Assembly (NCBI GenBank): GCA_014240065.1 | Contig: JAAZXR010000020.1 | Coordinates: 1 to 64,000 of the forward strand | DNA: 64,000 nt | Source of the DNA: Myxococcales bacterium | GTDB lineage: Bacteria > Myxococcota_A > Polyangia > Nannocystales > Nannocystaceae | Direction of reading: 5' to 3' | Part shown: positions 35,706-44,038 of the stretch, piece by piece | How the letters are laid out: each line of letters starts with the position of its first letter | How positions within the stretch are numbered: the first letter of the stretch is position 1 | The notes under the pieces: model-generated | The model's input: only the letters and a program-made list of their open reading frames with translations | Databases searched by the model: none | What the model was told of the DNA's origin: nothing | Position numbers and translations under genes: made by a program

Positions 35706-36644
35706 GTGAGCGAGTCCCCCATCAAGATTCTGGTCGCGGACGACACCCAGGCGGAGCGCCTGGTAGCGCGCGAAGCGCTAACCCGCGCCGGATACGAAGT
35801 CTGCGAGGCGTTTGACGGGATTCACACCCTTGAGGTCTTCGCCCGCGAGCTGCCGGCGCTGGTGATGCTCGATGTGGTGATGCCGAAGATGACCGGGATC
35901 GAGGCGTGCAGGATTCTCAAGGCTCGCATGCAGTCGGACTACCTCCCGGTGCTCATGATGAGCACCAAGAACACCGTCAACGCGCGGGTCGAGGGGCTGC
36001 GCAGCGGGGCCGACGATTTCCTCGGGAAGCCCTACGACACTGAGGAGCTGATCGCGAGGGTGGAGGTGCTCTTGCGGACGCGAGGGCGCCTGAGGAGTCG
36101 GCAAGACGAGCACCCCTCGTCTCCTCGGTCGCCGACCTCGGTCACGGGAGAGACGACCGCCCGGGATTTTCACGCGCGCCTCGAACAAGAGTTCATGCGC
36201 GCGGAGCGATACAGCGATCCGCTCGCGTGCCTCAAGCTCAAGATCGATCCAGGAGCCGACGGTCGCGACGGTGGAGGCGAAGCGCTGACCGGTGATTCGG
36301 CGCTGCTCCGCGACATGGTGGAAGATCATATTCGCAAGGTCGACATCGCCTTCGAGCTTGAGCCGCACATCTACACGATCATATTGCCCAACACGCACTT
36401 CCCTGGGGCGCTCGCCGCGGCGGAGCGCATCTCTCGGGCGGCGACGCGTGTACCCCTACCATCGCGGGCAGGAGGTCGACCCACAGCGAGTATTGGCGTG
36501 TCATTTTTTCCGAACAAGGACACGACCTCGGCGGCGGAGCTTGAGGGCTTGGTGAACCTCGCGCTCGAGCGCGCGAGCGCCGAGGGTGGAGGGCACATCT
36601 GTTTGTATCAACACCAGGGATATCTCTACGTCCCGGAGTCATAA
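35706..36644 (+). CDS. Receiver plus degenerate GGDEF domain protein
   Basis: From GTG 35706 the 312-residue protein has an intact receiver (about residues 4-120: VADD, phosphoacceptor in LVMLDVVMPKMTG, LGKPYD) and a C-terminal GGDEF fold (about 150-305). In the GGDEF position the sequence reads FELEPHIYTIILPNT, so the catalytic GG(D/E)EF is missing and no cyclic di-GMP synthesis is expected. RPTASIGVSFFP matches the fold's later strand. It may act by binding or dimerisation. The frame is open to 35538. Confidence 0.8.
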   Translation: MSESPIKILVADDTQAERLVAREALTRAGYEVCEAFDGIHTLEVFARELPALVMLDVVMPKMTGIEACRILKARMQSDYLPVLMMSTKNTVNARVEGLRSGADDFLGKPYDTEELIARVEVLLRTRGRLRSRQDEHPSSPRSPTSVTGETTARDFHARLEQEFMRAERYSDPLACLKLKIDPGADGRDGGGEALTGDSALLRDMVEDHIRKVDIAFELEPHIYTIILPNTHFPGALAAAERISRAATRVPLPSRAGGRPTASIGVSFFPNKDTTSAAELEGLVNLALERASAEGGGHICLYQHQGYLYVPES

Positions 36645-36669
36645 TGCGCGAAGGAAGTCGTCGTTGGTA

Positions 36670-37581
36670 ATGGAGACCGGAAAACTAGGGCCGTGCAACA
36701 CGGTGGTCGTGTATCCGCGGCCTGAGAGCCCCGAGGGGCACCGCCTCTCGGTCGATCTCGTGCGCACGCTCATGGCGCGCAACGTCCGGATCGCGGTGCC
36801 GGAGCAGGTGCTTCGCGAGCACGACGATTTCCCAGAGGGGACGATTGGCTTGTCGGAGCCCGAGCTTGAGGGCGGCATCGATTTGGTCTTGAGCCTCGGC
36901 GGCGACGGCACGCTCCTGCGCGCGAGCCGGTGGTTGGGCGCGCGACAGATCCCCGTGCTCGGGGTCAACCTCGGTGACCTCGGGTTTTTGTCGGCCTACG
37001 GCAAGGACGAACTCTCGGACGCCATCGATGATGTGGTCGCCGGCGGTCTCGAGTGGGAGGCCCGCGAACGTATGCACGTGGAGGTGATCCGCGACGGCGA
37101 GGTGGTCGCGTCAGACACCTCGCACAATGACATCTACGTGAAGCACGGGGTGATGCCGCGTCTGCTCCAGCTCGCCTGCTACGTGGGAGAACAATTCATG
37201 GCGGTGTACACCGCGGATGGCCTGGTGATCTGCACACCCACCGGCTCGACCGCGTACAACCTCGCGGCGGGCGGGCCCATCGTGACTGCGGGCACCGGGG
37301 TGCTCACCGTCACGCCGATCTGTCCTCACAGTTTGACGCATCGTCCGGTCGTGGTCTCTGGGGCCGCGCCCATTCGGGTTATCTATCTCGGGCCCACGGA
37401 GGAGTCGCGGGCCTTTTTGACGTCGGACGGGCAATGGACCACGGAGATGTTGATCAATGATGAGGTGAGGGTGACCTCCGCGCCGGAGAAGGCGCGCATG
37501 GTTCCACCTCGCACCTCGGTCTTTCATGTGCTCGCCAACAAACTAGGTTGGAGTGGTTCGGCGTGGTCCGAGCACTCTTGA
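36670..37581 (+). CDS. nadK: NAD kinase
   Basis: Phosphorylates NAD to NADP. The 303 residues contain the GGDG motif (77-80, LVLSLGGDGTLLRAS), the catalytic-site ND pair in TSHNDIYVKHG and the CTPTGSTAYNLAAGGPIV block. ATG 36670 gives a normal N-terminus; the frame is open to 36586 into the preceding gene. It lies 25 bases after the receiver gene, and the next gene starts 31 bases later. Confidence 0.95.
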   Translation: METGKLGPCNTVVVYPRPESPEGHRLSVDLVRTLMARNVRIAVPEQVLREHDDFPEGTIGLSEPELEGGIDLVLSLGGDGTLLRASRWLGARQIPVLGVNLGDLGFLSAYGKDELSDAIDDVVAGGLEWEARERMHVEVIRDGEVVASDTSHNDIYVKHGVMPRLLQLACYVGEQFMAVYTADGLVICTPTGSTAYNLAAGGPIVTAGTGVLTVTPICPHSLTHRPVVVSGAAPIRVIYLGPTEESRAFLTSDGQWTTEMLINDEVRVTSAPEKARMVPPRTSVFHVLANKLGWSGSAWSEHS

Positions 37582-37612
37582 GGGCGGGCGGCGGCGACCT
37601 GCGGAGGCGAGC

Positions 37613-38614
37613 ATGACCACGGTGGCGCACGTCCGCTGCGGGGGTGATATTCGTGATTCGTTGCGCGCGTGCGGTGTGCTCACCGATTCCTCAAGTTTCT
37701 TCGAGACGCACGACCCGGTGTGCGAGGGGCCGCTGAGCGCGGGTGAATTCGGGGCGACACCGGCGCGGGCGCGGTGGCTCGCGCAGGCGTGGGAGCTTCC
37801 CGAGGCGGCGTGCCTCGAGCGCATGCGGCGTCATCAGGGGCTTCATACTGCGCTCGCGGATTTTGACGAGGTTTGTCTCTGGTTCGAGCACGACCTGTTC
37901 GATCAGGCGTCGCTCGTGGAATTGCTCGCGCGGTGGGCCGCCATCCCCGAGGCGGCGGGGCTGCGGGATCGACTCTCGTTGGTTACTTTAGACGAGCACC
38001 CGAGCGTCGCGCGTTTTGTGGGACTCGGACAGCTGCGACCGGAGGTCTTGCCAGCGTTGTTTGACGGGCGCGTGCGCGTGACCGCCGGCGATGTGGAGGC
38101 CGCGTCGCAGGCGTGGAATGCGATGTGCTCCCGCGATCCTCGGTCGGTGCGCGCGGTACAGCCCTCGCCCGCGTTTTTATTTTTGCAGCGCGCGCTCGAG
38201 CGTCATCTTAACGAGCTGCCCTCCGTGGAGGCGGGCGTGGGACTCACCGAGCGGTTGGTGCTTCAGCGTCTGATGGACGGGCCGTGCATCGCGGTGGAGT
38301 GCTTCCAGTGGTGGATGCAGACCGATCCGCAGCCGTGGCTCGGCGATCTCATGTTCTGGGCTCGGCTGCGCGGGATGGCCTGCGCTCCGGCGCCGCTTCT
38401 CGCGATGCGAGGAGACTTCCCCGGCGAACTCCTGGAGTTAACACCGCTCGGCGTCGCCGTGGCCACGGGAGACGAGGACTGGCTCGCACATGCGAGCCCT
38501 GCCCCGTGGGAGGCGCGGCGTCATCGTGGAGGTGTGGAGATCGATCCCGCTCACGTCCATTGGCGTCGAGGGCCAGGGGGCGCGCTCGTGCGCACCGCAG
38601 CGGTCCGATCCTAG
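37613..38614 (+). CDS. DUF1835-domain protein
   Basis: The 333 residues begin TTVAHVRCGGDIRDSLRACG, and the block DPVCEGPLSAGEFGATPARARWL matches the DUF1835 pattern (GDS, then d.l..GP, then RA.W). FEHDLFDQASLVELLARW follows, as in that family. Function is unknown. ATG 37613 has GGAGGCG 6 bases upstream. The C-terminal half has no recognised motif. Confidence 0.75.
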   Translation: MTTVAHVRCGGDIRDSLRACGVLTDSSSFFETHDPVCEGPLSAGEFGATPARARWLAQAWELPEAACLERMRRHQGLHTALADFDEVCLWFEHDLFDQASLVELLARWAAIPEAAGLRDRLSLVTLDEHPSVARFVGLGQLRPEVLPALFDGRVRVTAGDVEAASQAWNAMCSRDPRSVRAVQPSPAFLFLQRALERHLNELPSVEAGVGLTERLVLQRLMDGPCIAVECFQWWMQTDPQPWLGDLMFWARLRGMACAPAPLLAMRGDFPGELLELTPLGVAVATGDEDWLAHASPAPWEARRHRGGVEIDPAHVHWRRGPGGALVRTAAVRS

Positions 38615-38629
38615 ATCGCGCCCGGATGG

Positions 38630-39256
38630 TCAGGCCATCCGGAAGACCTTGGGGATTCCCTCAAACTCACTGACCGTGAGGCCGAGATCTTTGAGGCGGC
38701 CGTCTTTGAGGTCGTAGATGAGCCCGTGAACGCTCAGCGGTCGACCCGAGCGCCACGTGGACTGGATGCTGGCGGTGGCGCAGACGTTGGCGACCTGGGC
38801 GGCGACGTTGAGCTCACACATGCGATCGAAGCGGGCGTCGTCATCGAGCGCGTCGAGGCTCTCTTGGTGGCTCGCGATCACGTCCTTGATGTGGCGGAGC
38901 CAGTTGTCGATGAGCCCGTAGGCGTGGTCCCCGGACGCCGCTTGCACACCGCCGCAGCCGTAATGTCCGCAGACCACCACGTGGTCAACCTTGAGCACCT
39001 CGACCGCGTATTGGATCACAGAGAGGCAGTTGAGGTCGGTGTGGGCGACCACGTTCGCGATGTTGCGATGAACGAAGACTTCGCCGGGGCCGAGGCCCGT
39101 GACGTCGGTCGCAGGGACGCGACTGTCTGCGCAGCCGATCCACAGGATCTTGGGACTTTGGCCCTTCGCGAGCTCCGAAAAAAATTGAGGTTCTGCGGCG
39201 GCTCGATCGGCGGCCCAGCGTTGATTTTGGTCGAGAATGGTTGAGATATCGGTCAT
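38630..39256 (-). CDS. can: Beta-class carbonic anhydrase
   Basis: Hydrates carbon dioxide to bicarbonate in the cytoplasm. The 208 residues hold the zinc ligands and Asp-Arg dyad in WIGCADSRVPATD, and the His and Cys ligands in VVVCGHYGCGGV. ATG 39256 (MTDISTILDQNQRWAADR) follows GGGAGTCTCCC; the frame is open to 39430 without similarity. It is convergent with the DUF1835 gene, 15 bases away. Confidence 0.95.
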   Translation of the reverse strand: MTDISTILDQNQRWAADRAAAEPQFFSELAKGQSPKILWIGCADSRVPATDVTGLGPGEVFVHRNIANVVAHTDLNCLSVIQYAVEVLKVDHVVVCGHYGCGGVQAASGDHAYGLIDNWLRHIKDVIASHQESLDALDDDARFDRMCELNVAAQVANVCATASIQSTWRSGRPLSVHGLIYDLKDGRLKDLGLTVSEFEGIPKVFRMA

Positions 39257-39451
39257 GGGAGACTCCCTGGGATTTCGGTGGTCGCAGTATAGCCACCTTG
39301 ACCGCCGAGGCATCTCGTCTCGGGTGGGGTTCCTCCGATTTCCTACGGGTCGCGTGCCACTCGCGCCCGCCCATGATCTCTTTGAGAGCACGCGGCCCCG
39401 CGACAATGGAAAGAAGTTGCGTGGAAGCACCGAGTGCTGTATAGATGTTCA

Positions 39452-41368
39452 GTGCTCGATTATCTCCGAATTCGAGGCCTCGCCATCGCCCACGACGTAC
39501 AAATCTCCTTCGGAGAGGGCCTCAATGTGCTCTCTGGGGAGACCGGCGCCGGCAAGAGCATCGTGATCGACGCGCTGTCGCTGCTCCGGGGCGCCCGGGG
39601 CCGCGCGGGTCAGGTGCGGGAGGGCTTCGACGCGCTGAGCGTGGAGGGGCAGTTTCGGCTCACCGAGCACCAGCGGGCGGCGGCGGCTCGCGTGGTGGAG
39701 GGCGAAGAATCCTGGCTCGAATCCGAGGAGGATCTGATCGTGAGTCGAACAGTGCAGACGAACGGGCGGGGTCGCAGCCGCGTACACAATCGCTTGGTCC
39801 CCCAAAGCGCGCTCCGTGCGGTGGGGGAGCAGCTTCTCGACATCTGCGGACAGCATGAGCAGCACGGGCTCACCCGCACGGATCAACATCGCCGGATTCT
39901 CGATGAATTCGCGGGGCTCGGCGAGGAGCTGCGCACCTACGAGGTGGCGTACGGACGGTGGCGGGCGGCCGCAGCGCTGCTCGACGAGCTCCGAGCGTCC
40001 AGTGGAGACGCGGCGAGACGAGAGGCGTATCTGCAGTTTCAGATCGACGAGATCGAGGGGCTCGAGCTTGAAGACGGAGAGCACGAGTCCCTTCAAGGGC
40101 GCTTGTCGTTGCTGCGGAACGTCGCGCAATGGAGGGCGCTCGCCCACGAGGTGCAGCATGAGGTGTACGAGCGCGAAGGGGCGGTGGTGGAGGTGCTCGG
40201 CGGACTCTCGGACAGGGCTGCCGCGGGGACCGAGGCGGCCGCGTCGCTCGGCGCCATGGCGGAACACCTGGCCGCGGCGCGAATCTCGTGTGAGGAGGCG
40301 GCGTCGGAGGCGACGTCGCTGCTCGGTCGACTAGACTTTGAGCCGGGCGCCCTCGAACTCCTCGAGGCTCGGGCGGCGCGGATCGACGACGTCGCTCGCA
40401 AGCACGGCTGTCCCCCCCGTGAACTAGTGAATCGACACCAGGAGATGCTCGGGGAGCTTGAGGATGTGCGCGGGGTCGATCGGAGGCTCGACGAAGAGAT
40501 CGAGCGTGAAGAGGCGGCGTGGCGCGAGTGCTGTGCAGGGGCGCTGTCGTTGCGACATGGTCGGCGGCGGGCGTCAAAAGAATTGGAGCGACGGGTGGTG
40601 GCCGAGCTCGCCGCAGTTCAGATGGCCGCCGCGCGTGTGCAAGTGCGGATGGTCGCGACCGTGGCAGACGCGCCACTTGAGCGACACGAGCGCGCGCCTG
40701 CGGACGACGCGGGGACGTGGCTGGATGCGTCTGGCGCGGATCGTGTCGATTTTTTGTTCTCTGCGAATGAGGGCGAGCCTCCGGCGTCGCTTGCGAAGGT
40801 GGCGTCTGGAGGAGAACTCTCGCGGCTGTTGCTGGCGTTCAAGACGGTCCTCGCAGGAGGTGCGTCGGTCGGGACGTCTGTGTTTGACGAGGTCGACGCG
40901 GGGGTGTCGGGCGCGGCCGCCGAGGCGGTCGGTGTGCGCCTGTCTCGGGCGAGCGCGGGTCGTCAGGTGATCTGCGTGACCCACCTTCCACAGATCGCGG
41001 CGCTCGCAGACCATCACTTCCGCCTGGAGAAAGTGGTCGAGGACGGGCGCACGGTCAGCCGCGTCCGGCTGCTGTCTCGCGCAGAGCGTGTGGAAGAGCT
41101 CGCGCGCATGGTCGGCGGGAGTGAGGTGTCCAAGAGCGCGAGGGCGCACGCGCGCGCGCTCCTTGGGGCGGCGGCGCAGCGGCGCGAGGGCCCTCAGGCC
41201 CCTTCGGAGCTTGAAGGGGACGAAGATGTCCGAGAGGTGAAAGGACGGGCGAAGCCGGCCAAGAAGGTGAGGGCGAGCGGCGCCACCCCACGACGCGCTC
41301 GAAGCCCCGGCGGCTCCAAGAAAAAGAAGGCGCCGAGCGCGACGGCGGACGCCGCCCCGGGTGCGTGA
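39452..41368 (+). CDS. recN: DNA repair ATPase RecN
   Basis: SMC-like protein that supports double-strand break repair. From GTG 39452 it is 638 residues, beginning MLDYLRIRGLAIAHD as RecN usually does. Walker A is GETGAGKS near residue 33; coiled-coil arms run from about 150 to 420; the signature VASGGELSRLLLAFK and Walker B SVFDEVDAGVSG follow, then CVTHLPQIAALADHH. A basic Ala/Lys/Pro tail of about 60 residues is extra. GTG 39434 is an alternative start. Confidence 0.95.
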   Translation: MLDYLRIRGLAIAHDVQISFGEGLNVLSGETGAGKSIVIDALSLLRGARGRAGQVREGFDALSVEGQFRLTEHQRAAAARVVEGEESWLESEEDLIVSRTVQTNGRGRSRVHNRLVPQSALRAVGEQLLDICGQHEQHGLTRTDQHRRILDEFAGLGEELRTYEVAYGRWRAAAALLDELRASSGDAARREAYLQFQIDEIEGLELEDGEHESLQGRLSLLRNVAQWRALAHEVQHEVYEREGAVVEVLGGLSDRAAAGTEAAASLGAMAEHLAAARISCEEAASEATSLLGRLDFEPGALELLEARAARIDDVARKHGCPPRELVNRHQEMLGELEDVRGVDRRLDEEIEREEAAWRECCAGALSLRHGRRRASKELERRVVAELAAVQMAAARVQVRMVATVADAPLERHERAPADDAGTWLDASGADRVDFLFSANEGEPPASLAKVASGGELSRLLLAFKTVLAGGASVGTSVFDEVDAGVSGAAAEAVGVRLSRASAGRQVICVTHLPQIAALADHHFRLEKVVEDGRTVSRVRLLSRAERVEELARMVGGSEVSKSARAHARALLGAAAQRREGPQAPSELEGDEDVREVKGRAKPAKKVRASGATPRRARSPGGSKKKKAPSATADAAPGA

Positions 41369-41413
41369 GCGCTGGCCGCGGCGCGCGGGGGCGAGGGGGC
41401 AGGTCATGCGAGG

Positions 41414-42376
41414 CTAGGGGGCGCGGGCGGAGGTGATGCCGTCGATCAATGACGTCGCCGGCGCGGCCGCCCCATAGGTCACCCCGGCGTGTGTCATGGT
41501 GGAGACGTGGACGCCGATCACGTCACCGGCGGTGTCGAGGACGGGCGCTCCCGGGGAGTGTGGCGCTGGCAAGTCAGCCTCGAAGGCGTAGATTAAGATC
41601 TCCGCGTTGGCATCGACGACCCGCGCGTAGAGCTCTCGGACCTCAAATTCCACGGAGAGGTCCTGTTTGGAGACCTCCGTCGCGGTTCTTCGCGTCGCCT
41701 CGAGCACCACGACGCGCACACGATCGCCGGACGTCGGCGGCTGCGCAGAGAGGGAGAGGGCGTGGATGCGAGACGGGGGTAACAGTTTGAACGCGAGGAT
41801 GTCGTCGCGCAGATTCCCGGGAGACACGATGCCGGTGTCAAGAATCGGCAAGGGGTCTTCGACGCTCGCGAAGATCGGCGACGAGGTGCGCCCGCGCCCG
41901 AAGCCGCGCTCGATGAAATCCGCCAATTGTTCTTGCGGGACGACCGCGGCTAGTCCGGAGGTTGGACCGAAGATCCGGTGGGTGGTGCACAGCAAGGGCG
42001 CGCTGTCGTCGGGTGGTCGGCATCCGAAGGCGGCGCCCGAGGTGACTTTGCCCCGCTTCGTCTCGTAGGACATGAGCACCAGCGCGTCCGCCGGGTCCGT
42101 CGACAGCACCTCAAAGGTCGCCTTGGGGTCCTCCGTATCTTGTGCGGCGGACAGGGGCGGAGAGGTCGGGGGCGGCTTGGGGTTCACGGGGAACGTCACG
42201 TGGTTCGAAGGATGCGCCACCGTGAATTGTTCGAGGTCGATCCCGGGCACCCGCGCCGGCGGCAATTGTGCCTCGCAGCCGCCGAGGTGTGGGCTGACGG
42301 CGACGCTCGCGATCAGCCCGGCGACGAGCAGCGAGGCGCGGTGTGGGCCGCGGTTGTGGGGGAGGCAAAGACGCAT
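41414..42376 (-). CDS. Trypsin-like serine protease-fold lipoprotein
   Basis: ATG 42376 gives 320 residues with a signal peptide ending in lipobox LGGC, then a Pro-rich linker. A chymotrypsin-like order is visible: TSGAAFGCRPPD leading to LLCTTHRIFGP (candidate His), then RDDILAFKLLPP (candidate Asp), then APHSPGAPVLDTAGDVIGVHV (candidate Ser), where the usual GDSGGP is altered to PHSPGAP. It may be a protease or a pseudo-protease. The frame stays open to 42601 across the divergent neighbour's start. ATG is 40 bases from the cupin gene. Confidence 0.6.
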   Translation of the reverse strand: MRLCLPHNRGPHRASLLVAGLIASVAVSPHLGGCEAQLPPARVPGIDLEQFTVAHPSNHVTFPVNPKPPPTSPPLSAAQDTEDPKATFEVLSTDPADALVLMSYETKRGKVTSGAAFGCRPPDDSAPLLCTTHRIFGPTSGLAAVVPQEQLADFIERGFGRGRTSSPIFASVEDPLPILDTGIVSPGNLRDDILAFKLLPPSRIHALSLSAQPPTSGDRVRVVVLEATRRTATEVSKQDLSVEFEVRELYARVVDANAEILIYAFEADLPAPHSPGAPVLDTAGDVIGVHVSTMTHAGVTYGAAAPATSLIDGITSARAP

Positions 42377-42416
42377 CTCATTGGCGCGGGTCCTTGGTCC
42401 ATGGCACCATCGCGCG

Positions 42417-42980
42417 GTGTCATCGTACCGTGAACAAGACGAGCCGCCGCGCCTATCTGACCATGACGTCGTGCGGCTCGCGGACTGTGGCTCCAAGGCG
42501 ATCATTGAGGCGCTCGAGATGCAGCGCCACCCCGAGGGGGGATGGTTCGTCGAGACGTGGCGACACGACGCGCCCTCGGGCCGCGGCGCCGGCACGTGCA
42601 TTTACTTTCTCCTCGAACGCGGGCAGCGCTCGCACTGGCATCGGGTGGACGCGGCGGAGATTTGGCATTGGTACGCGGGGGCGCCGCTCGAACTGGAGAC
42701 CTGGGAGGAGGGGGAGCCTGCCATCCAGCGCTACCTGCTCGGCGATGTGCTGAGCCTCTCTGCACGACCGACCGGCGAGGCCGGGCACCGCGGCGCTGGC
42801 GGCGCTCTCCCCGGCGATGGACACTGGGATCGGGCGTGCCCGCAGGTGGTGGTGCCGGCGAACGCGTGGCAGCGCGCTGCCACCTTGGGGTCATTCACCC
42901 TCGTCGGGTGCACCGTGAGCCCCGCCTTCGAATTTGAGCGGTTCGAGCTCGCGCCCCCCGCCTGGACTCCGCCGATCTGA
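42417..42980 (+). CDS. DUF985 (cupin_5) family protein
   Basis: The 187-residue frame from GTG 42417 contains the family blocks LEMQRHPEGGWFVETWRHD, CIYFLLERGQRSHWHRVDAAEIWHWYAGAPLEL and VVPANAWQRAATLGSFTLVGCTVSPAFEFERFEL, a cupin barrel with His-rich metal-site region. Function of this family is not established. The start is uncertain; a downstream GTG could be used. Confidence 0.82.
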   Translation: MSSYREQDEPPRLSDHDVVRLADCGSKAIIEALEMQRHPEGGWFVETWRHDAPSGRGAGTCIYFLLERGQRSHWHRVDAAEIWHWYAGAPLELETWEEGEPAIQRYLLGDVLSLSARPTGEAGHRGAGGALPGDGHWDRACPQVVVPANAWQRAATLGSFTLVGCTVSPAFEFERFELAPPAWTPPI

Positions 42981-43087
42981 GCCGGGATCTTGGAGCGAGC
43001 GCCCTGGCGGGGGGGGGCCACCGCGCGCCGGGGCTTTGAACCCGCCACAAATGCGGCGAAGTGACGCGGAGCAGATAGACTCGGGCG

Positions 43088-43939
43088 GTGTTCGATCCCA
43101 TGAGCAAACCGGTTTCCGGTTGGCGGCGCGAGGTCTACGAGGTGGTCTTCGAGACCGAAAAACGCGCGGGCCGGATCTTCGACTTCGCCCTGTTGGTGCT
43201 GATCGCGGTGAGCGGCATCGCGGTCTCGGTGGAGAGCGTGCCAGGGATCGACGAGACCACCAGCGACATATTGGTCGCGCTGGAGTACGGGCTCACGTTC
43301 CTGTTCACGGTGGAGTACGTGTTGCGAGCGGTCTGCGTCGAGCGCCCCCGGCGTTACGTGCTGTCCGTGTTCGGCATCATCGATTTGCTGGCGGTCCTCC
43401 CGACCTATCTGATGTTCTTCATCCCCGCCGCCGGCAGCCTTAGCGTCGTTCGAGTCCTTCGCTTGCTGCGGATCTTTCGCCTGTTTCGTCTCCGGCACTA
43501 CGTCCGTGAGGGAGACGCGCTGCTGCGCGCGATGAAGGCATCCCGCTATCGCATCACGGTGTTCGTGGTCACGGTGGTGATCGTCGTGGCGATCCTCGGC
43601 GCGGTGATCTATGTGGTGGAGGGGCCCGAGCACGGCTATGATTCCATCCCGTCGAGCATGTACTGGGCCGTGGTGACGTTGACGACCGTCGGGTACGGCG
43701 ACATTTCGCCGCAGACGCCGCTCGGTCAGGCGATCGCCGCGGTCGTCATGTTGCTCGGCTACGGCATCATCGCGGTGCCGACGGGGATCGTGACCGCTCA
43801 AATCGTCCAGGGCGAGCGCCCCCATCTCGGCGTGCCATTGGTGTCGCGGCGCTGCCCGTCCTGCGCCGCCGAGGAGCCCCGGCTGGATTCGAAGTTTTGC
43901 CGGCAGTGCGGAGCGGCGTTGGCGAAGGGCGCGGAATAG
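43088..43939 (+). CDS. Voltage-gated-type potassium channel with C-terminal zinc ribbon
   Basis: The 283 residues have six membrane segments. S4 reads LSVVRVLRLLRIFRLFRLRHY with arginines at every third position, and the pore has the selectivity filter TVGYGD after MYWAVVTLTT. After S6 comes a short linker and a zinc ribbon (CPSC and CRQC, about residues 257-277). The zinc ribbon is an uncommon cytoplasmic module for such channels. The GTG at 43088 or the ATG at 43100 may be the start. Confidence 0.88.
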   Translation: MFDPMSKPVSGWRREVYEVVFETEKRAGRIFDFALLVLIAVSGIAVSVESVPGIDETTSDILVALEYGLTFLFTVEYVLRAVCVERPRRYVLSVFGIIDLLAVLPTYLMFFIPAAGSLSVVRVLRLLRIFRLFRLRHYVREGDALLRAMKASRYRITVFVVTVVIVVAILGAVIYVVEGPEHGYDSIPSSMYWAVVTLTTVGYGDISPQTPLGQAIAAVVMLLGYGIIAVPTGIVTAQIVQGERPHLGVPLVSRRCPSCAAEEPRLDSKFCRQCGAALAKGAE

Positions 43940-44038
43940 GGGGAGCGGAGCTTCGCGCGATATGCGCGAACGACCGTTCCCAAGGGATGAAAACGCCGAA
44001 AAGTGGCTTGAACCGCCCCCTGTCTGGTACCGCAGTCA

